Assembly (NCBI RefSeq): GCF_013409935.1
Contig: NZ_JACCCO010000002.1
Span: 744,001-808,000, forward strand
Direction: 5' to 3'
Length of the DNA: 64,000 bases
Source of the DNA: Streptosporangium sandarakinum
Lineage (GTDB): Bacteria > Actinomycetota > Actinomycetes > Streptosporangiales > Streptosporangiaceae
Positions 1-8,342 of this stretch are shown here, piece after piece; the stretch's first letter is position 1, and the number at the start of each line of letters is the position of its first letter. The notes under the pieces were generated by a model. It saw only the letters and a program-made list of their open reading frames with translations. It ran no database searches and was not told the origin of the DNA. Made by a program: the position numbers and the translations under genes.

Positions 1-1247
1 TTGATCTGCCCGGCCCAGTGGGAGTGGACGTCGCCGGTGAGCACGACGCCGTTGCGCCGGTTGTCGGCGATGGCGGCGGCCAGCCGGTTCCGGCTGGCGA
101 CGTAGCCGTCCCAGCCCTCGTTGGAGTAGCCCTTGGCGGGGCCGTTCGTCCAGTCCATCTCCATCATGAACACCTGCTGGCCGATCAGGTCCCAGGTGGC
201 CCGCGACTCGCGCAGCTCGCCGGTCAGCCACGCCTCCTGCTCGTCGCCCAGGATGGTGCGGTTCGGGTCGAGGCGCTCGGCGCAGTCCTCGCCGACCGTG
301 CCGCTCCTACCGGTGCAGGCGTACAGGTCGCGGTACTGGCGGGTGTCGAGCAGGTGCAGGTTCGCCACCGAGCCCCAGCGCAGCGTCCGGTACAGCCTCA
401 GCGACGGCCCGTCGGGCCGCTGCGCGCGCCGCAGCGGCATGTTCTCGTAGTACGCCTGGAACGCGGCGGCCCGGCGGGGCAGGAACGGCGGGTCGGGCTG
501 CTCGGGCACGTCACCGGCCCAGCCGTTCTCGATGTCGTGGTCGTCCCAGACCACCACCCAGGGCGCGACGGCGTGGGCGAGCTGCAGCTCGGGGTCGGCC
601 TTGTGCTGGGCGTGCCGGAGGCGGTACCCCGCCAGGTCGAGGCACTCGCCGCCGGCCTGGTCGCGCACGGGGTACTTGTAGTCGCCGTACTCGTAGATGT
701 AGTCGCCGAGGAAGGCGATCAGGTCGGGCTCGTCCTCGGCCATCCGGCGGTAGGCGGTGAACCAGCCGGTCTGGTAGTCGGCGCAGGAGGTGAACGACAG
801 GTTCAGGTCGCGGCCGCGGGTGCCGGGCTCCGGCGCGGTGCGGGTCCGCCCGGCCGGGGAGATCTCGCCCTCGACACGGAACCGGTAGAAGTACTCGGCG
901 CCGGGGTCGAGGCCGTCCAGCTCGACGTGGACGCTGTGCGCCTCCTCGGGCCGGGCCGTCTCGGCGCCACGCCGGACGATCTTGGTGAACCTCTCGTCGG
1001 TGGCGAGCTGCCACTGGACGGGAACCGGCCGGTTCGGCATGCCGCCGAGGCCGTCGGGGGCGAGCGGGTCGGTCGCCAGGCGGGTCCAGAGCACGACGCC
1101 CTGGGCGTCGGGCTCGCCGGAGGCCACGCCGAGCTGGAAGGCGTCGGTCAGCGGGGTACGGCGGGCCGCCGCGCGCGCGGGTGAGCCGAGCGCCGCGGCG
1201 AGTCCGAGACCCGCGCCGCCGGCCAGGAGAGTACGCCGGTTGATCAT
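1..1247 (-). CDS. phoD: PhoD-type alkaline phosphatase/phosphodiesterase, Tat-exported (partial)
   Basis: Partial: the 3' end lies beyond the left edge. The product is a secreted metallo-phosphoesterase of the PhoD family, which releases phosphate from phosphomono- and diesters outside the cell. The N-terminus MINRRTLLAGGAGLG is a Tat-like leader. A PhoD N-terminal domain follows (QLGVASGEP, VVLWTRL), then the metallophosphatase core with SFTSCADYQTG, FLGDYIYEYGDY, WDDHDIENGW and, near the cut, LTGDVHSHW. The ATG at 1247 is preceded by GAGGAG. The gene lies 58 bp after the solute-binding-protein gene on the same strand, so it may be the last gene of the sugar operon. The family call is secure; the operon link is inference. 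Confidence 0.9.
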   Translation of the reverse strand, partial: MINRRTLLAGGAGLGLAAALGSPARAAARRTPLTDAFQLGVASGEPDAQGVVLWTRLATDPLAPDGLGGMPNRPVPVQWQLATDERFTKIVRRGAETARPEEAHSVHVELDGLDPGAEYFYRFRVEGEISPAGRTRTAPEPGTRGRDLNLSFTSCADYQTGWFTAYRRMAEDEPDLIAFLGDYIYEYGDYKYPVRDQAGGECLDLAGYRLRHAQHKADPELQLAHAVAPWVVVWDDHDIENGWAGDVPEQPDPPFLPRRAAAFQAYYENMPLRRAQRPDGPSLRLYRTLRWGSVANLHLLDTRQYRDLYACTGRSGTVGEDCAERLDPNRTILGDEQEAWLTGELRESRATWDLIGQQVFMMEMDWTNGPAKGYSNEGWDGYVASRNRLAAAIADNRRNGVVLTGDVHSHWAGQI

Positions 1248-1305
1248 GGGGGAACCGCTCCTCAGGGGGGTGCCTGCGGGGAAGGGGGGGACGGGGCCGG
1301 GCGGG

Positions 1306-2640
1306 TCAGCCGATGCTCGCGTTGCCCTCCTGGACCGCCTGGTCGGCGGCCTGCCTGGGGGTGATCCGGCCGAGGTACATCTCGTTGAAGATCTGCACCA
1401 GCTTCGACTCGTAGCCGGGGAAGCCGGTGACGACCGGCATGCCGTACGTGGTGCCCTTGGACTCCTCAAGGAAGGGCGAGACGTCGAGCTTCTTGCTGTT
1501 CTTCCAGTAGTCGACGTAGTTCTGGCCGAACTCCACCAGCGCCGGGAAGACGTAGCCGCCGTCGGCCATGATCTTCTGCGCCTCGGGCGAGCCGAGGAAG
1601 GCGGCCAGCTTGTTCGCCTCGGCCGGGTGCTCGGTCTTGGCGTAGACCGCCTCGGACAGGCCGTTGAGGTTCACCGAGCGCCCCTTGGGGCCCTCGGGCA
1701 TCATCGCGATGCCGATCTCAAAGTTGATCTCCGGGGCGACGAACGGCAGGAGGGCGTTGTTCGCCGGGAACATGGCGACCTCGCCCCGCTCGAACATCTC
1801 GGTCATCTTGCCGGTCGGCAGGTTGGTCTGGGCGGCCGGCGGCGCGACGTGGTACTTGTTCACCAGGTCGACGCCGAACTGCAGTGCCTGGACGGAGGCG
1901 TCGTCGTTGAAGGTGTAGTGGCCGAAGTTCTTGTCCACGAGCTTGCCGCCGTTGGACTCCACCCAGTTCATCCACTGCGTCTGGTAGTGGTTCCAGGAGC
2001 CGAAGCCGTACTGCTCGACCTTGCCGGCGTCGAAACCGGGCTCGCCGGGGTGCTTGCCGGCCTCGTCCACGGTGAGCTTGCGGGCCGTCTCCAGGAGCGT
2101 GCCGGAGCCGTCGGGCGCCCAGGTCAGCTTCTCCGGCATCTCGACGCCCGCCTTCTTGAAGGCGTCCTTGTTGTACAGCAGGCCGACGATGCCCCAGTCC
2201 TTGGGCACGCCGTACAGCTTGCCCTGGTAGGTGTAGGCGTCCACGACGGTCTTGTGGTACTTGCTCGTGTCCAGCTTCAGCGGGCTGAGGTCGGCCAGCA
2301 CGCCCTTGGTGACGAACTCGGGGAAGTAGGAGGTCTGCATCCAGAAGACGTCGGGCGCGGTGCCCGCCACCGCGTCGGCGGTGAGCTTGGTCCAGTACTG
2401 GTCCCAGGGCAGCATCTCGACGGTGACATCGATGTTCGGGTTGGCCTTCTCGAAGGCGGCCATCACCTTCTCGTAGCCGACCTTCTGCTGCTCGTCCCAG
2501 AGCCGGTAGGTGAGCGTGACCTTCTCGCCCGACCCCCCGGAGGAGGAGCCGGAGGAGTCGGAGGAGCCGCAGGCGGAGACGGCGGTGAGGAGCGCGGCGC
2601 CGGCGAGCGCCGCGGCCCAGCGGATGCGGGGGGTGTGCAT
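1306..2640 (-). CDS. Sugar ABC transporter solute-binding lipoprotein
   Basis: An extracellular binding protein of the family-1 (MalE-like) type that delivers a sugar to the two permeases encoded just upstream. It is 444 aa. The N-terminus has an Arg, a hydrophobic stretch and a lipobox ending TAVSACGSS, so it should be a lipid-anchored protein on the outer face of the membrane, followed by a Ser/Gly linker. I chose the ATG at 2640 (MHTPRIRW) because GAGAGG sits 7 nt before it; a GTG 15 nt upstream is possible. It is fourth in a run that begins with a GH36-like glycosidase, so an alpha-galactoside such as melibiose or raffinose is the likely ligand. That ligand is inferred from context only. 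Confidence 0.93.
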   Translation of the reverse strand: MHTPRIRWAAALAGAALLTAVSACGSSDSSGSSSGGSGEKVTLTYRLWDEQQKVGYEKVMAAFEKANPNIDVTVEMLPWDQYWTKLTADAVAGTAPDVFWMQTSYFPEFVTKGVLADLSPLKLDTSKYHKTVVDAYTYQGKLYGVPKDWGIVGLLYNKDAFKKAGVEMPEKLTWAPDGSGTLLETARKLTVDEAGKHPGEPGFDAGKVEQYGFGSWNHYQTQWMNWVESNGGKLVDKNFGHYTFNDDASVQALQFGVDLVNKYHVAPPAAQTNLPTGKMTEMFERGEVAMFPANNALLPFVAPEINFEIGIAMMPEGPKGRSVNLNGLSEAVYAKTEHPAEANKLAAFLGSPEAQKIMADGGYVFPALVEFGQNYVDYWKNSKKLDVSPFLEESKGTTYGMPVVTGFPGYESKLVQIFNEMYLGRITPRQAADQAVQEGNASIG

Positions 2641-2658
2641 GTTCTGGCCTCTCACTGT

Positions 2659-3540
2659 TCATTTCAGGCCGGTCAGGACCACCGACCGGACGATGTACCG
2701 CTGGAAGAAGATGAAGATCAGGAGCATGGGCAGCAGCGCGATCAGGCCGCCGGCCATGATCAGGTTCTGGTCGACGCCGATGCCGTTCCTCAGGCCGGCC
2801 AGCGCGACCGTGATGACCTTGGTGTCGTCACCGCTGGTGATGATCAGCGGCCACAGGAAGGAGTTCCACGAGGAGATCACCGTGATGATCGCCAGCGTGC
2901 CCAGGGCGGGCCGGCACAGCGGCAGCAGGACGCGCACCAGCACCGTCAGGGGCCCGGCGCCGTCGATCCGCGCGGCCTCCTCGATCCCGGCGGGCAGGCC
3001 GCGGAAGAACTGCCGCATCAGGAAGATCCCGTACGGCGTGCCCAGCAGGTGCGGGAGGAGCAGGCCCCACCAGGTGTTGATCAGCTCCAGCTCGCGCATG
3101 ATGAGGAACAGCGGGATCACCGTGACGGCGCCCGGCACCATGAGCGTCGCCAGGTACAGCCAGAACAGCGCGTCCCGGCCGCGGAAGCGCAGCCGCGCGA
3201 AGGCGTAGGCGGCGAAGGTGGTGAAGACGAGCTGGCCCGCGGTGAGCGCGACGGTCATCAGCAGCGTGTTGCCGAGATAGCGGGGGAAGTCCGACGCGAG
3301 CAGCGTGGTCAGGTTGGCGGTGGTCGGCGGGAGACCCGGCAGCCACGGCTCGGTGGAGTTGAGCTGGCTCCTGCTCTTGAACGCGGTCAGCACGACCAGC
3401 AGGTAGGGGAAGACCGTGACGAAGGCTCCGGCGGCGAGCACCGCGTGCAGCAGGATCCGCCGGGCCCTCCTCCGGGGCTTCTTCCCGGCCGGCGGTCCGG
3501 GCAGCGCGCCGGTCGCCGTCTTGGTCGCCGTCATCGTCAT
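2659..3540 (-). CDS. Carbohydrate ABC transporter permease, MalG type
   Basis: An inner-membrane permease of the binding-protein-dependent sugar importers (293 aa, about six membrane segments). The EAA loop that docks the ATPase is visible as EEAARIDGAGPLTVLVRVLLP. It begins after a basic N-terminus (KKPRRRARR) and ends 18 bp before the binding-protein start. Its partner MalF-type gene ends 9 bp upstream. No ATPase gene is in the operon, so it presumably uses a shared MsiK-like ATPase encoded elsewhere, as is usual in actinomycetes. Confidence 0.93.
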   Translation of the reverse strand: MTMTATKTATGALPGPPAGKKPRRRARRILLHAVLAAGAFVTVFPYLLVVLTAFKSRSQLNSTEPWLPGLPPTTANLTTLLASDFPRYLGNTLLMTVALTAGQLVFTTFAAYAFARLRFRGRDALFWLYLATLMVPGAVTVIPLFLIMRELELINTWWGLLLPHLLGTPYGIFLMRQFFRGLPAGIEEAARIDGAGPLTVLVRVLLPLCRPALGTLAIITVISSWNSFLWPLIITSGDDTKVITVALAGLRNGIGVDQNLIMAGGLIALLPMLLIFIFFQRYIVRSVVLTGLK

Positions 3541-3549
3541 CGTCGTCCC

Positions 3550-4572
3550 TCAGCTCAGGTCGTAGGTGGTGCGCTTGGCGAAGAACCGGACCTGGACCAG
3601 CGTCACGGCGAGGATGACCACGAAGAGCAGCATCGACAGCGCCGAGGCGTACCCGAAGTCGAACTCCCGGAACGCGGTGCCGTAGATCTTGAAGTTGATC
3701 ACCTCGGTCCGGTGGCTCGGCCCGCCGTCGGTCATCACGAAGACGGTGTCGAAGACCTGGAAGGCGCCGATCAGGTTGGTCACCAGGACGAAGAACATCG
3801 TGGGGTTCAGCAGCGGCAGGGTGACCCGGAAGAACCGCTGGACCGGCGCGGCGCCGTCCACGGCGGCGGCGTCGTAGAGCTCGCGCGGGATGCCCTGCAG
3901 ACCGGCGAGGAAGAACAGCATGTTGTAGCCGGCGTACTGCCAGACGTTGACCAGGGCGATCGCGGGCAGCGCCCAGGTGGGGTCCGACAGCCAGGCGGGC
4001 CCGGTGACGCCGAACAGGGCGAGGACGTTGTTGACCACGCCGTCGCGCGGATCGAAGATCCACTTCCAGGTCAGGCCCAGCACGATCGGGGTGGCCATCC
4101 ACGGCACCACGTACAGCGCGCGGTAGAACCGCACGCCCGCGAGGCGCTGGTTCAGCAGCAGGGCGAGGACCATGGCGAGCACGGTCTGCAGCGGGATGCA
4201 CAGCAGCACGTAGCCCACGGTCACCAGCAGCGAGCGCCACACGCCGCCGTCCCCGGCCATCCGCCGGTAGTTGTCCAGGCCGACGAACGTGGGATCGGAC
4301 AGCAGCTCCCAGTCGAAGAAGCTCAGGACCAGGACGATCAGGACCGGCAGCAGCAGGAAGGCCAGCACGCCGAACAGGCTCGGCGCGATGAAGAGATAGG
4401 CGTGCAGGTCGCCGAGCCCGCGGAGTCCGCGGAGCCCTCGCCGGGGCCGCCGCGCGGGGCGGGAGTCCGCCGTGCCCGTCGGTCCGGCGGGGGCGGCGGG
4501 CCCCTCGACGTCCGGGGCGGGGGCGGGGCCGGGGTGCGCGCCGAGGCCGGCGCCGGAACGGGGGGCGGTCAC
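3550..4572 (-). CDS. Carbohydrate ABC transporter permease, MalF type
   Basis: The other half of the membrane channel (340 aa). A Pro/Arg-rich cytoplasmic N-terminus precedes the first membrane helix (AYLFIAPSLFGVLAFLLLPVL), and the EAA loop reads ELYDAAAVDGAAPVQRFFRVTLP. The start is a GTG at 4572 that overlaps the stop of the upstream glycosidase gene by four bases (GTGA), indicating translational coupling. Longer frames reading upstream are shadows of the glycosidase gene. It works with the MalG-type permease and the binding protein downstream. Confidence 0.93.
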   Translation of the reverse strand: MTAPRSGAGLGAHPGPAPAPDVEGPAAPAGPTGTADSRPARRPRRGLRGLRGLGDLHAYLFIAPSLFGVLAFLLLPVLIVLVLSFFDWELLSDPTFVGLDNYRRMAGDGGVWRSLLVTVGYVLLCIPLQTVLAMVLALLLNQRLAGVRFYRALYVVPWMATPIVLGLTWKWIFDPRDGVVNNVLALFGVTGPAWLSDPTWALPAIALVNVWQYAGYNMLFFLAGLQGIPRELYDAAAVDGAAPVQRFFRVTLPLLNPTMFFVLVTNLIGAFQVFDTVFVMTDGGPSHRTEVINFKIYGTAFREFDFGYASALSMLLFVVILAVTLVQVRFFAKRTTYDLS

Positions 4573-5903
4573 GACGGCTCCGTGGCGGTGGGGACCATCA
4601 GCTCCCTGGTGGTCCGCAGCCCCCACTCGTCCAGCGCGGCGATGGGGTCGCTCGACCCGCGCAGGCCCCCGGTCGCGGCGATGTGGGCGGCCCACTCCTC
4701 GCGCGCCTCCACCTCCGGCCGCAGGATGACGCAGTCGGGGTCGTTGACCCACCAGCGGGCGTGCAGGAACTCGCGGGCCGCGCCGGTGAGCCGGGCGCCG
4801 AGCTGGGACGGCTGGCTGATGTCGCCCGAGCGGGGCATCAGGTTGGGCGCCATGTCAGGGCTGACCCGCATGATGTCCACCAGGCCGATGCTGGGCAGCA
4901 GCGGGGCGCCGCAGCCGTGCAGCGTGGCGTCCGGGCCGGCTCCGGCGCGGACCAGCTCCAGACCGCGCCGGTAGGCGGTGATCGGGTCCACGTCCTCGTG
5001 CCGCGCGCCGGCCAGCGCCCCGGCGTAGCAGTAGTCGAGCTTGAAGTGGGTCACGCCCAGGCGGGCCAGGCCCTCGAAGACGCCGATCAGGTGGGCGGCG
5101 GCGTCGGGGTGGGTGACGTCCAGCACGGCCAGTTCCTGGTCCCACATGCGCCCGGCGCTCACCGGCCCGTCCGGGCCGCCGACCAGCCAGTCGGGGTGCT
5201 CCCGGAAGAGGCGGCTGCCGTGGCCCACGAGGTACGGCGCGACCCAGATGCCGGCCCGGCGGCCCGTCCTGACGACGGCGTCCACCGCCCGTTCCAGCGA
5301 GCCGAACCCCGGCCGGATCTCCAGCCAGTCACCGATGCCCGCCTCGTAGCCGTCGTCGATGAGGAACATGTCCGCGTCGATGCCGTGCCGGGCGGCCAGG
5401 TCGAGGTTGTCGACGATGTCGTTCTCGGTGACCCGGTCGAAGTAGCCGTACCAGCTGCACCACATCGGCGGCACCGCCGGGAAGGCGGCGGGCGCGTGTC
5501 CCTCGGCCATGGTGCCGGCCCAGCCGCGCAGCGCGGCGTCCAGGCCGCCCTCGGCCAGCCAGTGCCGTACCGGGCCGTCCGCGGAGATCACCAGCCGTCC
5601 GCCCTCGGCGCGGGCCCTGATGGAGGGGACGGTCAGCGGGTCCGGCGCCGACCAGACGGCGACCGGGCCGCCGTCCCCGGGATCGACGGCGAGCAGTCCC
5701 TCGCCCTGGAACGTCCCGGCCGGGACGGGGGTCTCCGGGCGGTAGCAGATGAGGTGGATGTTGTCGTCGGCCGGCCGGGGAGGCGTGCCGTCGAGGGGGT
5801 GGGCGCCGGTGGGGCTCCAGGATTGCCAGCCGTGCTCGAAGACCCGCGCCCACCGGGGGTCGCACGTGGTCTCGCCCACGTCTGTGAAGCCGGTACGCGG
5901 CAT
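4569..5903 (-). CDS. Alpha-galactosidase-like glycoside hydrolase (GH36-like)
   Basis: A 444-aa cytoplasmic glycosidase with no signal peptide, probably cleaving the imported sugar. Features of the GH36/melibiase TIM barrel are visible: PPMWCSWYGYFDRVTE, MFLIDDGYEAGIGDW, the nucleophile strand THFKLDYCYAGAL (Asp in KLDY) and a downstream acid/base-like Asp in DIMRVSPDMAP. It is shorter than full-length GH36 enzymes (about 700 aa) because the large N-terminal beta-domain is reduced. The ATG at 5903 follows GAGGAAG. It heads the operon and is divergent from the ROK regulator. The fold and clan are secure; exact specificity (alpha-galactoside or a related glycoside) is not. Confidence 0.85.
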   Translation of the reverse strand: MPRTGFTDVGETTCDPRWARVFEHGWQSWSPTGAHPLDGTPPRPADDNIHLICYRPETPVPAGTFQGEGLLAVDPGDGGPVAVWSAPDPLTVPSIRARAEGGRLVISADGPVRHWLAEGGLDAALRGWAGTMAEGHAPAAFPAVPPMWCSWYGYFDRVTENDIVDNLDLAARHGIDADMFLIDDGYEAGIGDWLEIRPGFGSLERAVDAVVRTGRRAGIWVAPYLVGHGSRLFREHPDWLVGGPDGPVSAGRMWDQELAVLDVTHPDAAAHLIGVFEGLARLGVTHFKLDYCYAGALAGARHEDVDPITAYRRGLELVRAGAGPDATLHGCGAPLLPSIGLVDIMRVSPDMAPNLMPRSGDISQPSQLGARLTGAAREFLHARWWVNDPDCVILRPEVEAREEWAAHIAATGGLRGSSDPIAALDEWGLRTTRELMVPTATEPS

Positions 5904-5979
5904 CGAGCTTCCTCGCTCTCGCTCAGTTACGAAGGAGTCCATCATTATTAACACCGCAGCCATCAGCGGGCAATGGCCG

Positions 5980-5992
5980 TTTTCCAGGAAAA
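5980..5992. promoter_or_regulatory. Candidate ROK operator (perfect 13-bp palindrome)
   Basis: TTTTCCAGGAAAA is a perfect palindrome around A5986, in the 165-bp gap between the divergent GH36-operon and ROK genes. Its position suits a repressor controlling one or both promoters. Assignment to the adjacent ROK protein is inference. Confidence 0.5.
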
Positions 5993-6068
5993 GTCCGGCC
6001 CGATTCCCTCTGCCCAGGGCGGGGATCACTGGCATACTTGGGCTTTAAACAGGAGACCTACATTAGGG

Positions 6069-7250
6069 ATGGCGATGTCGAATCCCCCGCCGAGCGGCGG
6101 AGACCTCTCCCGGCTCCGGCAGCTCAACGCACTGTCGGCGATCAGGGCGCTGCGCGGGACCGAGCCGCTCCCCCTGTCGGCCATCGCCTCCCGCACCGGC
6201 CTGTCGAGGCCGTCCACCAAGGAGGTCGTGGACGAGCTGATGGGCCTGGGCTGGGTCGAGGAGGTCCCCCCGACGCCGGGGACGGTGGGCAGGCCCGCCC
6301 GCCGCTACCGGTTCCGCTCCGGCAGCGGCTACCTGGCCGGGGTCGACATCGGGGCGCACAACGTGCGCGCCGCGGTCGCCGACCTCGACGGCAACATCGT
6401 GGCCGAGACCCGGCAGGCGGTCCGGCCCGACACCCCCGTCGCCGACCGCCTGGCCGTGGTGGAACGGGCGGTCGCGGGCTGTCTGGCCATGAGCGGACTG
6501 ACCGCGGGGAACCTGTGGACGGTCGTGATCGGCACCACCGGGCTCGTCGACCGCGACGGCCGGGTCATCTTCTCCGCGGCGATCCCCAACTGGAGCGGCC
6601 TCGACCTGGCCGGCCTGCTGGGCGGGAAGTTCCCCTGCGACGTGCTGGTCGAGAACGACAGCCGGCTCGCCGCGCTGGCCGAGACCCGCCGCGGGGTGGC
6701 CCGCGGCTCCCGGGAGGTCGTGTTCCTGCACATCGGGCGCAGGATGGGCACCGGTCTGATCATCGACGGCAGGCTGCACCGCGGGTTCGGGGCCGCGGCG
6801 GGCGAGATCGGCATGCTGCCGGAGACCCGCTGGAAGAGCGCGATCACGCACCTGCACGGCTGCGCGATCGTGCCGGAGGGCACGCCGCCGGAGGACGCCG
6901 CGGGCTACGTCCTGGCGGCGGCGCGCGCCGGCGACCCGGCCGCCGTGGCGGCCGTCGAGCGCTACGTCGACGAGCTGGCCGTCGGCGCCGCCGCGACCGT
7001 GCTCACCCTCGACCCGGAGCTCGTGGTGCTGGGCGGCGGCTTCTCCCGCTCCGCCGACGTGCTGCTGCCCCCGCTGCGCAGCAGACTGGAGGCGGTCTGC
7101 CTGCGCATGCCGGAGCTGCGGGCCTCCACGCTGGGCGACGAGTGCGTCGTCCTCGGCGCGATCGACTACGCCGCCGACCACCTCGACCGGCAGCTCTTCG
7201 CCGCCGACACGGGACCCGCCCTGCCGCTCCCGCTGTCCGTCACCCGCTGA
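6069..7250 (+). CDS. ROK-family transcriptional repressor
   Basis: A sugar-responsive repressor (393 aa): an N-terminal winged HTH (residues about 20-75, ALSAIRAL..ALPLSAIASRTGLSRPSTKEVVDEL-like) fused to a ROK sugar-kinase fold (GVDIGAHNVRAAV, GTTGLVDRDG, GTGLIIDGRLHRGFGAAAGEIG). The ROK zinc motif CxCGxxGC is absent; the corresponding stretch reads LHGCAIVPEG. The ATG at 6069 is preceded by AGGAGA; an in-frame ATG at 6075 is the alternative. It is divergent from the glycosidase/ABC operon, which it very likely controls. Confidence 0.9.
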   Translation: MAMSNPPPSGGDLSRLRQLNALSAIRALRGTEPLPLSAIASRTGLSRPSTKEVVDELMGLGWVEEVPPTPGTVGRPARRYRFRSGSGYLAGVDIGAHNVRAAVADLDGNIVAETRQAVRPDTPVADRLAVVERAVAGCLAMSGLTAGNLWTVVIGTTGLVDRDGRVIFSAAIPNWSGLDLAGLLGGKFPCDVLVENDSRLAALAETRRGVARGSREVVFLHIGRRMGTGLIIDGRLHRGFGAAAGEIGMLPETRWKSAITHLHGCAIVPEGTPPEDAAGYVLAAARAGDPAAVAAVERYVDELAVGAAATVLTLDPELVVLGGGFSRSADVLLPPLRSRLEAVCLRMPELRASTLGDECVVLGAIDYAADHLDRQLFAADTGPALPLPLSVTR

Positions 7251-7310
7251 CCGTACGGCCACCGGCCCGCACGGCCGGCCGTACGGACCCCGGCCCCGGT
7301 CTCGCCCGGG

Positions 7311-7341
7311 TTGACCTCGACTTTGGTCGAGGTTGCAGGCT
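7311..7341 (+). promoter_or_regulatory. MerR/SoxR-type promoter-operator of the NmrA-like gene
   Basis: A -35 TTGACC (7311-7316) and a -10 CAGGCT (7336-7341) are separated by 19 bp, the long spacer typical of MerR-family activated promoters. The spacer overlaps a perfect 8+8 inverted repeat, ACCTCGAC-TTTG-GTCGAGGT (7314-7333). The CCTC...GAGG arms resemble SoxR boxes. The regulator itself is not adjacent. Confidence 0.65.
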
Positions 7342-7378
7342 GATCTCAGCACTTCCACCGAGGAAAGAGATCAATCTC

Positions 7379-8227
7379 ATGATTCTGGTCACCGGGGCGA
7401 CCGGCAACGTCGGCGGGCACGTCGTCTCCCAGCTGCTGGACAGGGGCGTCGCCGTACGCGCGCTGACCCGCGACCCCGCCGCGGCGGCCCTGCCGGACGG
7501 CGTCGAGGCGGTGCGGGGCGACCTGGCCGACCCCGCCTCCCTGGACACCGCGCTGGACGGGGTGGAAGCGGTGTTCCTGCTCTGGCCCACGCTGGCGGCC
7601 GACCACGCCGCCGCGGCCGCCGTCGAGAGGATCGCCGGACGGGCGCGCCGCGTGGTCTACGTCTCCGCGCGCGGCGTGTCCGACGACCTGGAGCGGGCGC
7701 CGGGCTCGATCCTGGGCTCCCACGCCTACCTGGAGCGTCTGATCAGGGGGGCCGGCGTGGAATGGACGTTCCTGCGTCCCGGCGGGTTCGCGGTGAACAC
7801 CCTGCTGTGGGCGCCGGAGATCCGCGCCACGGGCGTGGTCCGCAGGTCCCACGGGGCGGCGGGCCGGGCGCTGATCCACGAACGGGACATCGCGACCGTC
7901 GGGGTGCTCGCGCTGACCGGGGACGGCCACGCCGGGGCGGTCTACGAGCTGACCGGGCCGGAGACCCTGACCCAGGCCGAGCAGGCGGCCGCCATCGGCG
8001 AGGCGATCGGCCGCCCGGTGCGCTGGGAGGAGGTCCCCCCGGAGAACACGCTCAGGGACCTCGTGGCGGGCGGCATGCCGGCCGCCATGGCCGAGGGCAT
8101 CGTCGCCGCCCACGACGCGATGGTGACGTCACCCGAGACGACCACCGCCACGTTCGAGAAGGTCACCGGGGTCCCGGCGACGCCGTTCCGGCAGTGGGCG
8201 ATCGACCACGCCGGCGACTTCCGCTGA
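7379..8227 (+). CDS. NmrA-like NAD(P)-binding reductase/epimerase
   Basis: A cytoplasmic atypical short-chain dehydrogenase (282 aa) with the Rossmann signature MILVTGATGNVGGHV, then an NmrA-like body (AVRALTRDP, VRGDLADPASL, FLRPGGFAVNTLLW). There is no clear SDR catalytic YxxxK, as is common in the NmrA group, which may act as quinone reductases or redox sensors. The start follows GAGGAAAG. Streptomyces SoxR regulons include a gene of this type, and the MerR/SoxR-like promoter upstream supports induction by redox-active compounds (inference). Confidence 0.85.
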   Translation: MILVTGATGNVGGHVVSQLLDRGVAVRALTRDPAAAALPDGVEAVRGDLADPASLDTALDGVEAVFLLWPTLAADHAAAAAVERIAGRARRVVYVSARGVSDDLERAPGSILGSHAYLERLIRGAGVEWTFLRPGGFAVNTLLWAPEIRATGVVRRSHGAAGRALIHERDIATVGVLALTGDGHAGAVYELTGPETLTQAEQAAAIGEAIGRPVRWEEVPPENTLRDLVAGGMPAAMAEGIVAAHDAMVTSPETTTATFEKVTGVPATPFRQWAIDHAGDFR

Positions 8228-8342
8228 CCACCGCCCTCCCGGACACCGTCCTCCCAGGCTCATGCCCACCGGGGGCGGGCACGAGCCTGGGAGGATGCCG
8301 GCCGCGCCGGGTCCGTACCCGTCTCCCGCGCCCCGGCCACCG

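Noticed and set aside
982-4974. Very long plus-strand open frame (1330 codons)
   Set aside because: It is antisense to the phoD, binding-protein, permease and glycosidase genes, all of which have clear family motifs. Long antisense frames are expected at this GC content.
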